A stretch of DNA of 29,262 bases from Bacteroidetes bacterium UBA4414 (GTDB lineage Bacteria; Bacteroidota; Bacteroidia; Chitinophagales; Chitinophagaceae). The notes under the pieces are model-generated. The model worked only from the letters and a program-made list of their open reading frames with translations, did no database searches and was not told where the DNA came from. Position numbers and translations under genes: made by a program. The DNA lies in assembly GCA_002389765.1 (NCBI GenBank), contig DGQM01000003.1, positions 1 to 29,262 on the forward strand, read 5' to 3'. Of the stretch, positions 1-7,493 are shown piece by piece (the stretch's first letter is position 1; each line of letters opens with the position of its first letter).

Positions 1-105
1 GCTGCCAAAATGAAAATCATGGCTGAATGTGGCATCCACGTTGTAGCAAGCCCTGCCGATATTGGTAAGACGATGGCTGCAGCAATGAAAAAAGAATTAG
101 CATAA
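1..105 (+). CDS. sucD: Succinyl-CoA ligase alpha subunit (C-terminal 34 residues, 5' end outside window)
   Basis: The reading frame open from base 1 ends at a TAA at 103-105. Its peptide contains GIHVVASPADIGKTM, which matches the conserved C-terminus of succinyl-CoA synthetase alpha subunits (GIxVxxSPADIGKTM). The enzyme interconverts succinyl-CoA and succinate with nucleotide phosphorylation in the TCA cycle. The CoA-binding domain and phospho-histidine loop would lie upstream of the window and are not seen. A strong intrinsic terminator follows within 35 bases, so this is the end of its transcript. Confidence 0.85.
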   Translation, partial: AAKMKIMAECGIHVVASPADIGKTMAAAMKKELA

Positions 106-136
106 GCTGATAATATTAAAACACACACACATGAAG

Positions 137-161
137 GGCTACCAAATTGGTAGCCTTTTTT
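137..161 (+). terminator. Intrinsic terminator after sucD
   Basis: A perfect 7-bp stem (GGCTACC 137-143 with GGTAGCC 149-155), a 5-nt loop that can add A-T pairs, and six T at 156-161. It sits 32 bases after the sucD stop. Confidence 0.9.
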
Positions 162-446
162 GTTTTGGTAAATAATTGATAGTTAAAGTACATCAGTTTT
201 TAATAAAGATTTAATGCGGTATTAAATGGTTACACTATGTATTGAATGATATTAAGTTATGATGGCTATATGGGCTGTAAACCTTTGGTGTAAGGGCTTT
301 CCATGTATGTGCATCACTAGCTGTTTGATTATTTAGGTTGTCTTTGATAGTAATATTGTAGTAGGAAAAGAGGATATGCTACCTATAGTTTCCCCCTTTT
401 TTATTTACCAAGTTCTTACTATTCATCATTATAAAACATCCTACTT
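162..446. other. Gene-free gap with a small inverted repeat
   Basis: This 285-bp AT-rich stretch lies between the sucD terminator and the T9SS cargo gene. I see no plausible coding frame and no perfect -7 element. The only structure is a 7-bp inverted repeat with a 5-nt spacer (ATTTAAT 209-215, ATTAAAT 221-227), which may be chance in AT-rich DNA. A C5T6 run occurs about 50 bases before the next start. Confidence 0.4.
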
Positions 447-2252
447 ATGAAACCGATTATTCTCAAAAAAATGCTGATTTTCAGTGTATTGCTACTATTA
501 GTAATACAAGAAGCAAGAGCCCAGTCAATATATGCTTATGGATATAATTTCAGTGCGTTTTCAAGCCCTTTTTCATACATAACAGGCGGTACATCCATTC
601 CTGCAATTCAGGTAGATGATAACTATACTTCAATACCCATAGGTTTTACATTCAGATTTTGTGGAGTAGATTATACCGATGTTACGGTCTGTTCCAACGG
701 TTGGTTGCGTTTTGGTGTTGGGGCTGGTACATCTATCGCCAATTGGAATTTTAATGATCAGGTAAATTCAGGCATCCAACCATGTGTATATGCTCTATAT
801 GAAGATGTAAGTGGAGCATCCGGTACGTCTCAATATAAAGTTACAGGTACAGCACCTAATAGAATATTTACTTGGGAATGCCGTAACTGGCTGTGGGATT
901 ATGCCGCTACATCTCCATGTATTTCGTTTCAGGTAAAGTTGTATGAAACTACAAATATTATTGAGGTTCATTACCAACAAGAATCCGGCAGTGTACAGGT
1001 AAATACAAGTGGTGGCGCAACAATTGGTATTGCAAAATCGGGGACAGATTGGCAAGTCTTGAATGACGTAACTAGTAGCCCTGTATCGTCTTCTACAACA
1101 TATGTTTATAATATTTCGTCACGCCCTGCTACAGACCAATGTTATCAATGGGATCCCGGTCCGGCATGTTTAGCCCCTGCTCCTGTAACAACTACAAATA
1201 TCGCATCTCGTGGTGCATCATTGTCATGGACTGCCGTACCAGGTGGCGGAAGCTATGAGTATGTACTAAATACAAATCCTGCAGATCCTACAACAGCCGG
1301 GACAGTTACGTCATCAACAAGCGCGTCATTTTCTGGGTTGCTCCCTTCTACTTTGTATTATTTCCATGTGCGTTACAAATGTAGCCCTGTCAGCTTTTCA
1401 ACATGGGTTACATTCAGTTTCACAACAAGGCCCGATTGTGGTAAGCCCGGTAAGTTGTTGATAACAGCGATTGATACCAATTCGGCTACGCTACAATGGC
1501 TTAATATTGCTACTGCAACATCTTATCAATATCTGATTGATAATCAAAGGACAGATCCTGTTGCCGGTGCAAGCACAATATTACTAACGACACCGTTTAT
1601 AAGTCTTACAAGTCTTACAGAAGGTACATGGTACTATATTCACTATCGTTCATTGTGTGCAGGAAACGATAGTAGTGTATGGCAGTTAGATTCTTTCAGA
1701 ACGCCGGTTCCATGTCGCAGGCCTGTATTAGGGCTGTCTACACTTACTGCCAATAACTCTGTTGTATTTTGGAGTCCGGTTAAAACAGCTGTTTTGTATG
1801 AATATTATTTGGGCTCAACATCAACAGAGCCTGTAATAGGTACGCCAATCAAAACATACAGTGTGCAAACACCATACCTGCAACCTAAAACTCAATATTA
1901 TATGTTTGTAAGGTGTAATTGTGAGGATAATGGAGTCAAATCAAACTCGCCGTGGTCAATGATTGATTATATAACGCCACCACCACTTGGTATTGAGAGC
2001 GTTGCAGGTAATAACGAGATGCTTGTAGCATATCCTAACCCTACAAAAAACTATTTGCAAGTAGGTGTATCAGGACAGTATACCAATATGGCTCAAATAC
2101 AGATAGTTGATATTACAGGTAAATTAGTTGTAACTGAAAAAATGACCGGACAATCCGTATTGCTGGATGTGTCTTCAATTCCTTCCGGTGTATATCTGTT
2201 ACAGTTAGTAGATGAAGGGGTGAGAATCACCACGCGTTTCACAAAAGATTAG
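447..2252 (+). CDS. Secreted fibronectin-type-III protein with T9SS C-terminal sorting domain
   Basis: 601 aa. Residues 1-25 form a signal peptide (Lys-rich start, LLLLVI core, ARAQ cleavage region). Residues about 27-235 are a beta-rich, aromatic domain I cannot name. Three fibronectin-III-like repeats follow at about 240-328, 330-419 and 421-512, each opening near a Cys-Pro pair and ending near an Arg/Cys-rich strand. Residues about 523-601 match the type A sorting domain of the Bacteroidota type IX system: a YPNPTKN motif, then ITGK, then SGVYLLQL. By family knowledge, such proteins cross the outer membrane by T9SS and are released or anchored to the surface. No catalytic domain is evident, so an adhesive or matrix role is an inference. 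It is a single-gene unit with its own terminator. Confidence 0.85.
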   Translation: MKPIILKKMLIFSVLLLLVIQEARAQSIYAYGYNFSAFSSPFSYITGGTSIPAIQVDDNYTSIPIGFTFRFCGVDYTDVTVCSNGWLRFGVGAGTSIANWNFNDQVNSGIQPCVYALYEDVSGASGTSQYKVTGTAPNRIFTWECRNWLWDYAATSPCISFQVKLYETTNIIEVHYQQESGSVQVNTSGGATIGIAKSGTDWQVLNDVTSSPVSSSTTYVYNISSRPATDQCYQWDPGPACLAPAPVTTTNIASRGASLSWTAVPGGGSYEYVLNTNPADPTTAGTVTSSTSASFSGLLPSTLYYFHVRYKCSPVSFSTWVTFSFTTRPDCGKPGKLLITAIDTNSATLQWLNIATATSYQYLIDNQRTDPVAGASTILLTTPFISLTSLTEGTWYYIHYRSLCAGNDSSVWQLDSFRTPVPCRRPVLGLSTLTANNSVVFWSPVKTAVLYEYYLGSTSTEPVIGTPIKTYSVQTPYLQPKTQYYMFVRCNCEDNGVKSNSPWSMIDYITPPPLGIESVAGNNEMLVAYPNPTKNYLQVGVSGQYTNMAQIQIVDITGKLVVTEKMTGQSVLLDVSSIPSGVYLLQLVDEGVRITTRFTKD

Positions 2253-2277
2253 AGGTGGATGTTTTATACTTGGTTAG

Positions 2278-2310
2278 GCTGGCTACATGTATATGTAGCC
2301 AGCTTTTTTT
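2278..2310 (+). terminator. Intrinsic terminator after the T9SS cargo gene
   Basis: A perfect 11-bp stem (GCTGGCTACAT 2278-2288, ATGTAGCCAGC 2293-2303), loop GTAT, and seven T at 2304-2310. Its T-tract overlaps the stop codon (2309-2311) of the convergent minus-strand gene. Confidence 0.93.
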
Positions 2311-2944
2311 AGTTGGTATTTATTGTTGTGCCGTCCTTTTTTCGAAACATGAAAATTGACATGATGTTGGCAAATAACAACGCGTATAGAAATTTTAATT
2401 CTCTATCATTAATACTAATAGCTTGGCTGTGGTCTTTTAATATTGCGATTTCTTTATTTTCAATTTGGGACAATATGCTTTTAATATGTTCCAGAATGCT
2501 TCCATACATAGGATTGTTATAAATGCTAACAGCAGAAGATGGTATGCCGTTCTGAATTGCGCGTATGATTTTGTCAATGTATTGTACATGTTCATTCACC
2601 GCAAGTTGCAGCAACTTTACCTTGTGTTGTTGAGTTGGGTTGTATGTGGTTAGTAGCGTTAGCGTATCTGTAAGGCGCAATAGTGTATCTGTACTGGTGC
2701 TGAGGTTTTGTAATGCATCTGTGCTTTCTTTTTCTATATAAGTTTTACTATACAAAGTGCTTTTAGACAGGAAAGTATGAAGCTTGTTGATGCACTTTAT
2801 TGTTTCCCTGCAACTTGTAATTTGTTCTTTGTATGTATTAGTTAGCTTTTGACGATTGTATATCGCAGACAATAACACTATTGCAACTAGTGATATACAG
2901 ACATAACAAAACAGCAAACCTCTCGTAGACGTTTTAATAAACAT
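2309..2944 (-). CDS. Membrane protein with a CHASE3-like sensor region and no output domain
   Basis: 211 aa. There is an N-terminal transmembrane helix at about 9-27 (GLLFCYVCISLVAIVLLSAI) and a second near 186-203 (LYALLFANIMSIFMF). Between them is a roughly 155-residue, mostly helical segment rich in Leu, Thr, Gln and Lys. Two helices bracketing an all-helical extracytoplasmic domain is the layout of CHASE3 and four-helix-bundle sensors. In those families HAMP, kinase or methyl-accepting domains follow; here only about eight residues (RKKDGTTI) remain before the stop, which lies in the T-tract of the opposing terminator. It may be a stand-alone accessory sensor or the remnant of a longer receptor. 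The CHASE3 assignment rests on layout, not on a search. Confidence 0.6.
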   Translation of the reverse strand: MFIKTSTRGLLFCYVCISLVAIVLLSAIYNRQKLTNTYKEQITSCRETIKCINKLHTFLSKSTLYSKTYIEKESTDALQNLSTSTDTLLRLTDTLTLLTTYNPTQQHKVKLLQLAVNEHVQYIDKIIRAIQNGIPSSAVSIYNNPMYGSILEHIKSILSQIENKEIAILKDHSQAISINDRELKFLYALLFANIMSIFMFRKKDGTTINTN

Positions 2945-3084
2945 GAGCGTAGATAATTCGTTTAAGCGTTTGCTTGTTTTGCCCGATAGGCGTTATGAAT
3001 ATAGAGTAGGAGTTGAAAAGGGGAATCAGGTAGATGTTACAATAATGCTAAAAGTACATCTTTTTATAAATGTTAGCCTATTAT

Positions 3085-3708
3085 TTATTGTTCTCGTCTT
3101 TTGAGCATCTCTTTAGCTATTTCCAAACTGTTATAGTCGCCTCTCTTTTTCAGCTCTTCAACAATTCTTCCGTGGCTCTCATCGTCACGGTTCTGGCTTA
3201 GTTTAAAGATGGGGGTAATACTTTCCAGCACTATTTCAAAACTTACAATGGCTTTCATCATTGGTTTTACATAGTCTTCCATGCTCATGTATTCCAGCAA
3301 TTCGGGATTTTGTTGCTGGTCTTCATATTGATGGGTTAGGTCGGTAAGCAATTGTAGGCAATGCGCTTCGTCTTTATATTGTATTGTTCCCCTTCCGTGT
3401 ACGGTCATATAGTTCCATGTGCTGCCAATATTGCGCTGAGAATACCAACTGGCGCTTACATAGCATTGAGGCCCTGTAAATAATACAAGTACTTGCGGAT
3501 TAGCCCCAAAAGCCAGATGATGATCTGTCTTGCGCATAATGTGACCACGCAATATATACTTGTCTTCCTGCTCGTGTATTAGTACTGGTACTTGTGTAGC
3601 TACAGGTGTATTATCATGGCAACCTGAAAGCACAACAAATGGGTGTTGGTATATGAAGTCACGCACCGCTTTCTGGTCGTTCTCGGTAAATTCAGGCATT
3701 TTGTACAT
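3085..3708 (-). CDS. FMN-binding PaiB-family protein
   Basis: 207 aa, close to the usual 200-210 of the family. It starts MYKMPEF, compare the MYxPxxF opening common in PaiB proteins. It carries the family's features: FVVLSG near 24-29, a central LRGHIMRKTDHH stretch that fits an FMN or pseudo-barrel region, ASWYSQRNIGSTWNYMTVHG at about 104-123, and a C-terminal EIVLESITPIFKLSQNR. Family members have a split-barrel FMN-binding fold. Bacillus subtilis PaiB was described as a negative regulator of sporulation and protease genes, but its biochemical activity is unsettled. A perfect -7 element ends four bases before the start codon, so the message may be leaderless, or translation may begin at the second ATG (3699). 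Confidence 0.88.
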   Translation of the reverse strand: MYKMPEFTENDQKAVRDFIYQHPFVVLSGCHDNTPVATQVPVLIHEQEDKYILRGHIMRKTDHHLAFGANPQVLVLFTGPQCYVSASWYSQRNIGSTWNYMTVHGRGTIQYKDEAHCLQLLTDLTHQYEDQQQNPELLEYMSMEDYVKPMMKAIVSFEIVLESITPIFKLSQNRDDESHGRIVEELKKRGDYNSLEIAKEMLKRREQ

Positions 3709-3712
3709 GCTT

Positions 3713-3720
3713 CAAATTTA
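3713..3720 (-). promoter_or_regulatory. Candidate -7 element for the PaiB-family gene
   Basis: On the minus strand this reads TAAATTTG, a perfect match to the Bacteroidota -7 consensus TAnnTTTG. No clear -33 TTTG is visible upstream. Confidence 0.45.
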
Positions 3721-3776
3721 ATAGACTTGTAGGTTACTTTATCAGATGGTTAGCGATAACCACATAAATTCAGTAG

Positions 3777-3808
3777 TAAACTAATCAACAAGTCAACTAA
3801 TCAACTAA
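3777..3808 (+). repeat. 8-bp imperfect tandem repeat, four units, in front of anmK
   Basis: Four consecutive octamers read TAAACTAA, TCAACAAG, TCAACTAA, TCAACTAA. The last two are identical and the others differ at one to two positions. Seen another way, AACTAATCAAC occurs twice with a 16-bp period (3779-3789 and 3795-3805). The array ends inside the candidate -7 element of anmK, ten bases before its start codon. Confidence 0.8.
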
Positions 3809-3813
3809 TTTCG
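3806..3813 (+). promoter_or_regulatory. Candidate -7 element for anmK
   Basis: TAATTTCG matches TAnnTTTG at all but one fixed position. It ends only five bases before the anmK ATG, so a transcript from here would have almost no leader. The start cannot be moved far downstream, because the conserved GLMSG motif lies at residues 7-11. Confidence 0.3.
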
Positions 3814-3818
3814 CACCC

Positions 3819-4910
3819 ATGATTTACAAGGTTATCGGGCTTATGTCGGGCAGCTCGCTGGATGGTTTGGATATTGCATTTGTACAACTGGAAGAGGTGC
3901 GTGGGCAATGGACTTATCAGGTTTTGGCGGCTGATTGTGTGGCTTATACAGAAGAATGGGCTCATAATCTGAAACACGCACAGCAAATGTCTGTACCGGA
4001 TTTCCTGCGTCTTAATACTACTTACGGCAGATGGATTGGTGAAGCTGTAAATAAATTCATAATAGATAAGAATATAGAGCTGCAAGTACAGTTTATTGCC
4101 AGTCATGGGCATACGGTAATGCACGAGCCTGCCAATTATACAACTTCTCAGATAGGGGATGGCGCAGCTATTGCTGCGGTTACAGGCTTGCCTGTCATCA
4201 GTGATCTGCGTGCGCTGGATGTGGCACTTGGCGGACAAGGAGCACCGATAGTACCTATAGGAGATAAATTGTTGTTTGGACAATATGACTATCATCTGAA
4301 CATAGGCGGCATTGCCAATATAACCGTACAGCAAGATGGTAAGCCGCTGGCATTTGATGTTTGTCCTGCCAATCAGGTATTGAATACATTGGCAAAAAAG
4401 GAGGGCAAGCCCTTTGATGAAAATGGGAAGATGGCTACAAGCGGTACATTGCTTACAGACGTATTGATACACCTGAATAAAGACGAATATTACACAAGGC
4501 AAGCGCCTAAGTCGCTAAGTAATGAGGCTGCCATCAATATGGCTTTTCCTGCATTGTTGGAAAGCCAACACAATACGAACGATTTACTGCATACGATGGT
4601 GCTGCACATTACCGAGCAGGTAGCCAATGCGGTTAATAAATATCCCACAGGCAAAGAACAGTCCTTTATGCTGGTAACAGGTGGTGGTGCATTCAATTCA
4701 TTCCTGATAGAAAAACTGCAACATGGTTTGGCTCAATATAATGTTGGTGTAATAGTACCTGATGCTGATACAGTAATGTATAAAGAAGCAGTTGTAATGG
4801 CACTGATAGGTGCACTACGCTGGAGAGAAGAAACCAATGTGCTAAGCAGCGTAACAGGTGCTGAAAGAGACAGCATAAGCGGTGCACTGTGGATGGGACA
4901 TAGTTATTAA
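3819..4910 (+). CDS. anmK: Anhydro-N-acetylmuramic acid kinase
   Basis: 363 aa, the usual family length (about 360-380). AnmK hydrolyses and phosphorylates 1,6-anhydro-MurNAc to MurNAc-6-phosphate during cell-wall recycling in the cytoplasm. Visible signatures are the N-terminal GLMSGSSLDGLDIAFV (7-22), the catalytic-region ALDVALGGQGAPIVPIGD near 137-154, LNIGGIANIT near 162-171, FDVCPANQ near 184-191, and a C-terminal VTGGGAFN. It converges with the next gene; their stop codons overlap in TTAA. No other recycling gene such as murQ or nagZ is adjacent, so it stands alone here. Confidence 0.96.
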   Translation: MIYKVIGLMSGSSLDGLDIAFVQLEEVRGQWTYQVLAADCVAYTEEWAHNLKHAQQMSVPDFLRLNTTYGRWIGEAVNKFIIDKNIELQVQFIASHGHTVMHEPANYTTSQIGDGAAIAAVTGLPVISDLRALDVALGGQGAPIVPIGDKLLFGQYDYHLNIGGIANITVQQDGKPLAFDVCPANQVLNTLAKKEGKPFDENGKMATSGTLLTDVLIHLNKDEYYTRQAPKSLSNEAAINMAFPALLESQHNTNDLLHTMVLHITEQVANAVNKYPTGKEQSFMLVTGGGAFNSFLIEKLQHGLAQYNVGVIVPDADTVMYKEAVVMALIGALRWREETNVLSSVTGAERDSISGALWMGHSY

Positions 4911-5686
4911 CGTGGCATTTTCTCTATTTCATCACTTGTAAAAGTTCTGTTTGATGGGTTGAATGGGTCTATTAAAGGTACAGTATAGTTTTGCAGAATA
5001 ATTTCAGCCAATCCTGTATATGTTCGTCTTTCAATAATGGCTTGGTTTAATACAGTGGTTTTTGTCTCAGTAAGGGTTTCTTTTGTATAATAAATAGTTT
5101 CTGTCTCGAAATTGAGTGCGGTTACAACCAACGTGAGTAGTTCTACTCTGCAATTTGCAGGTATTGACAACTGATAGTATCCTTTTGTGTTGGTTGTAGC
5201 TTCAAAAATATTATTCCCATAATGCAACTGTGCAGTCGCTTTTCCTATGGGGCTTTTATTATAGTCATAAACATAGCCTGAAATAGTGATGCTATCCTGA
5301 TTTTCTGTGCTGTTTGCAGTGCTGTTATTGTTAATAGTGATGATTTGGTGTACAAATGGAGTTTTTGCCTTTATTTGCTGGTTTGGTACTTGCACTAGTA
5401 CAATCGTTAGTCCTAGGGCAATAAAGTACTTATACAGCAAACTATGAGGCTGTGGTTGAATCTGTATCTGCCTGTTTAGTTGTATACTATCAAACCTACC
5501 ACATATTTTCTGCCCTTTGTGTACATTGAAAAAATCATACAGTTGTTTATCTGTAAACCCAGTAAAGTCTACCACGCATTTTTGACATGCATTGCAAAAC
5601 CGCCCTTGTTCAGTAGGCGTCATTTTATTCCAATCCTCGTGGCAAGGTTGGGGGATGGATATTTGTATGGGTTGTGGTTTGGGCAT
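4907..5686 (-). CDS. Cys-rich Bacteroidota protein with carboxypeptidase-like regulatory domain, possibly C-terminally truncated
   Basis: 259 aa from the ATG at 5686; an upstream in-frame ATG at 5719 would add 11 residues, but MPKPxxIxIxxPCHEDW looks like the natural start. The N-terminus has five Cys (residues 15, 31, 34, 37, 62) in PCHEDW, RFCNACQKCVVDFT and KICGRF, a pattern I know from Bacteroidota proteins and likely a metal or disulfide knot. One hydrophobic helix lies near 86-101. Residues about 135-225 resemble a carboxypeptidase-like regulatory beta-sandwich (ISGYVYDYNKSPIGKATAQL, then TNTKGYYQLSIP). The last residues, TFTSDEIEKMPR, look like the start of a TonB-receptor plug, where the protein ends abruptly. 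Function unknown. Confidence 0.7.
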   Translation of the reverse strand: MPKPQPIQISIPQPCHEDWNKMTPTEQGRFCNACQKCVVDFTGFTDKQLYDFFNVHKGQKICGRFDSIQLNRQIQIQPQPHSLLYKYFIALGLTIVLVQVPNQQIKAKTPFVHQIITINNNSTANSTENQDSITISGYVYDYNKSPIGKATAQLHYGNNIFEATTNTKGYYQLSIPANCRVELLTLVVTALNFETETIYYTKETLTETKTTVLNQAIIERRTYTGLAEIILQNYTVPLIDPFNPSNRTFTSDEIEKMPR

Positions 5687-5756
5687 ATTAACTGTAATGT
5701 ACAACAAACCCGAAGCCATATTGCCATGGGTTTATCATATCTGTATATGCTACTTT

Positions 5757-6116
5757 TTAATACTGCCCTGTACTCAGTAATACCAATGTGCAAGCTTCCA
5801 TAGCTTTTGCCCCTTGTGCTTCTACCATTTCTTCCAGCTCAGGGTTTTCTGTACCGGGGTTGAAGATGACACGTTTCGGCTTCAATGAAAGTATATAGTC
5901 GTAGTATGGTTGTTGATTAGTGGGGTTCAGGTACAGTGTTACCGTATCTACATCGTCCATTGCAGGATGCTCTTTAATGATATCAGTGTTTCCGATTTTA
6001 CCCTCTTTGTTTCCGATTGCAACAACAGGGTGACCATGTGCAACAAGCCTGCTTGTAGCCATAAAACTATATCTGGATGGATTTTCTGAAGCGCCTAATA
6101 CTACTGTCTTTTTCAT
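5757..6116 (-). CDS. CoA-binding Rossmann-fold protein (CoA_binding_2 type)
   Basis: 119 aa, typical of the stand-alone CoA-binding family. It has the N-terminal glycine-containing nucleotide loop VVLGASENPSRYSFMA at 4-19, the central AIGNKEGKIG, and RVIFNPGTENPELEEMVEAQ near 82-101. This corresponds to the CoA-binding domain of succinyl-CoA ligase alpha subunits without the ligase part. Known members bind CoA, but a physiological role is not settled. It lies 70 bases upstream of the Cys-rich gene on the same strand, so the two could share a transcript. It is divergent from the thiolase. Confidence 0.85.
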   Translation of the reverse strand: MKKTVVLGASENPSRYSFMATSRLVAHGHPVVAIGNKEGKIGNTDIIKEHPAMDDVDTVTLYLNPTNQQPYYDYILSLKPKRVIFNPGTENPELEEMVEAQGAKAMEACTLVLLSTGQY

Positions 6117-6255
6117 AATGTAAAATTAGGCTATTTAATCACCACACAGGTTATACAACTATCACCGTAGCTTATTGATAGTTTAACAATGTATTGCAGC
6201 AGATATTTGGTAACTTTAATAACGTATCAGTTATTAACTTTTCAATTCAGACTAT

Positions 6256-7431
6256 ATGCAAGCGGCATACATCATAGCAGGATATCGTACGGCAGTAACC
6301 AAATCAAAACGTGGGGCTTTTCGCAATTATCGTCCCGATGATTTGGCGGTAGATGTTATTAAAGGTTTGCTGGCAAGTGTACCGCAATTGGATACGAAAC
6401 TGATAGATGATGTGATAGTAGGTAATGCTGTACCAGAAGCAGAACAGGGCTTGCAAGTGGGGCGTATTATTGCCAATCGTGCAATAGGTGAATGGGCACC
6501 GGGTGTTACCGTTAATCGTTATTGTGCATCGGGGTTAGAAACTATTGCCATTGCAACAGCCAAAATTCAGATGGGGCAGGCTGATTGTATAGTAGCCGGC
6601 GGTACAGAAAGTATGAGCCTTGTGCCAACTGCAGGGTGGCGTACTATGCCAAACTATGATATCGTAAAAGATAACGGTGACTATTACCTGAGCATGGGCC
6701 TTACTGCAGAGCAGGTAGCTAAGGATTTTGGCGTGCCTCGCGATGCGCAAGATGCGTTTTCTTATCAGTCTCATCAAAAAGCAATTACTGCTATCAAGGA
6801 AGGTTATTTCAAAAAAGGCATTCTGCCCATAACAGTAAAGGACGTTTACCTGAATGAAAAGAATAAACGTGCCGAACGTGAAATAGTGGTAGATACAGAC
6901 GAAGGACCACGTGCAGATACAAGTGTCGAAGCATTAGCAAAACTACCTGCTGTTTTTGCACAAGGTGGTTCTGTTACGGCGGGCAATTCATCTCAAACAT
7001 CAGACGGTGCAGCATTTGTTATTGTTATGAGCGAAAGACTGATGAATCAACTTGGGTTGACGCCGTGGGGCAGGTTGGTAGGGTGTGCTGTGGCGGGCGT
7101 AGAGCCTCGTATAATGGGTATAGGACCGGTTGCTGCGGTGCCTAAGGTGCTGAAGCAGACAGGCCTTAATCTGAGTCAAATTGACCTGATAGAGTTGAAT
7201 GAAGCATTTGCATCACAGTCGCTGGCGGTAATTCGTGAATTGGGACTGAACCCTGAAATAGTAAATATTAACGGTGGTGCCATAGCTCTTGGCCATCCAT
7301 TGGGGTGTAGCGGTGCAAAGCTTACTATCCAAATGCTTAACGATATGGAAAGGCTGGGTAAAAAGTATGGTATCGTTACCGCGTGCGTGGGCGGTGGCCA
7401 AGGGATAGCAGGCGTTATAGAAAAACTATGA
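6256..7431 (+). CDS. Acetyl-CoA C-acyltransferase (thiolase)
   Basis: 391 aa, normal for thiolases. The nucleophile Cys90 lies in VNRYCASGLETI, His347 in GGAIALGHPLGCSGA, and the second catalytic Cys377 in TACVGGGQGIAGVIE; the NEAFASQ motif is also present. The order and spacing fit a working type I/II thiolase. Beta-oxidation (FadA-like) is more likely than acetoacetyl-CoA synthesis, but sequence alone does not decide it. No FadB-like partner is adjacent within the window, so it is not a fadBA pair here. The start is supported by the MQAAYIIAGYRTAV opening, which sits at the normal distance from the first conserved strand. Confidence 0.93.
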   Translation: MQAAYIIAGYRTAVTKSKRGAFRNYRPDDLAVDVIKGLLASVPQLDTKLIDDVIVGNAVPEAEQGLQVGRIIANRAIGEWAPGVTVNRYCASGLETIAIATAKIQMGQADCIVAGGTESMSLVPTAGWRTMPNYDIVKDNGDYYLSMGLTAEQVAKDFGVPRDAQDAFSYQSHQKAITAIKEGYFKKGILPITVKDVYLNEKNKRAEREIVVDTDEGPRADTSVEALAKLPAVFAQGGSVTAGNSSQTSDGAAFVIVMSERLMNQLGLTPWGRLVGCAVAGVEPRIMGIGPVAAVPKVLKQTGLNLSQIDLIELNEAFASQSLAVIRELGLNPEIVNINGGAIALGHPLGCSGAKLTIQMLNDMERLGKKYGIVTACVGGGQGIAGVIEKL

Positions 7432-7463
7432 TAAACGTCAATTATTCGTATTCCTTTTTACGA

Positions 7464-7471
7464 TAGCTTTG
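7464..7471 (+). promoter_or_regulatory. Candidate -7 element
   Basis: TAGCTTTG matches TAnnTTTG perfectly and lies 22 bases before the ATG at 7494. This suggests that gene has its own promoter rather than relying on thiolase read-through. Confidence 0.5.
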
Positions 7472-7493
7472 CAGCGATTTTAGCTTTATTCGT

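Noticed and set aside
119..131. Short AC dinucleotide run before the sucD terminator
   Set aside because: Five to six repeats, outside any gene and adjacent to a terminator; too short to claim a role.
3801..4502. Long minus-strand open frame (233 codons) opposite anmK
   Set aside because: It lies wholly on a clear anmK gene, and its peptide is Cys/His/Ile-rich with no recognisable domain; an antisense shadow.
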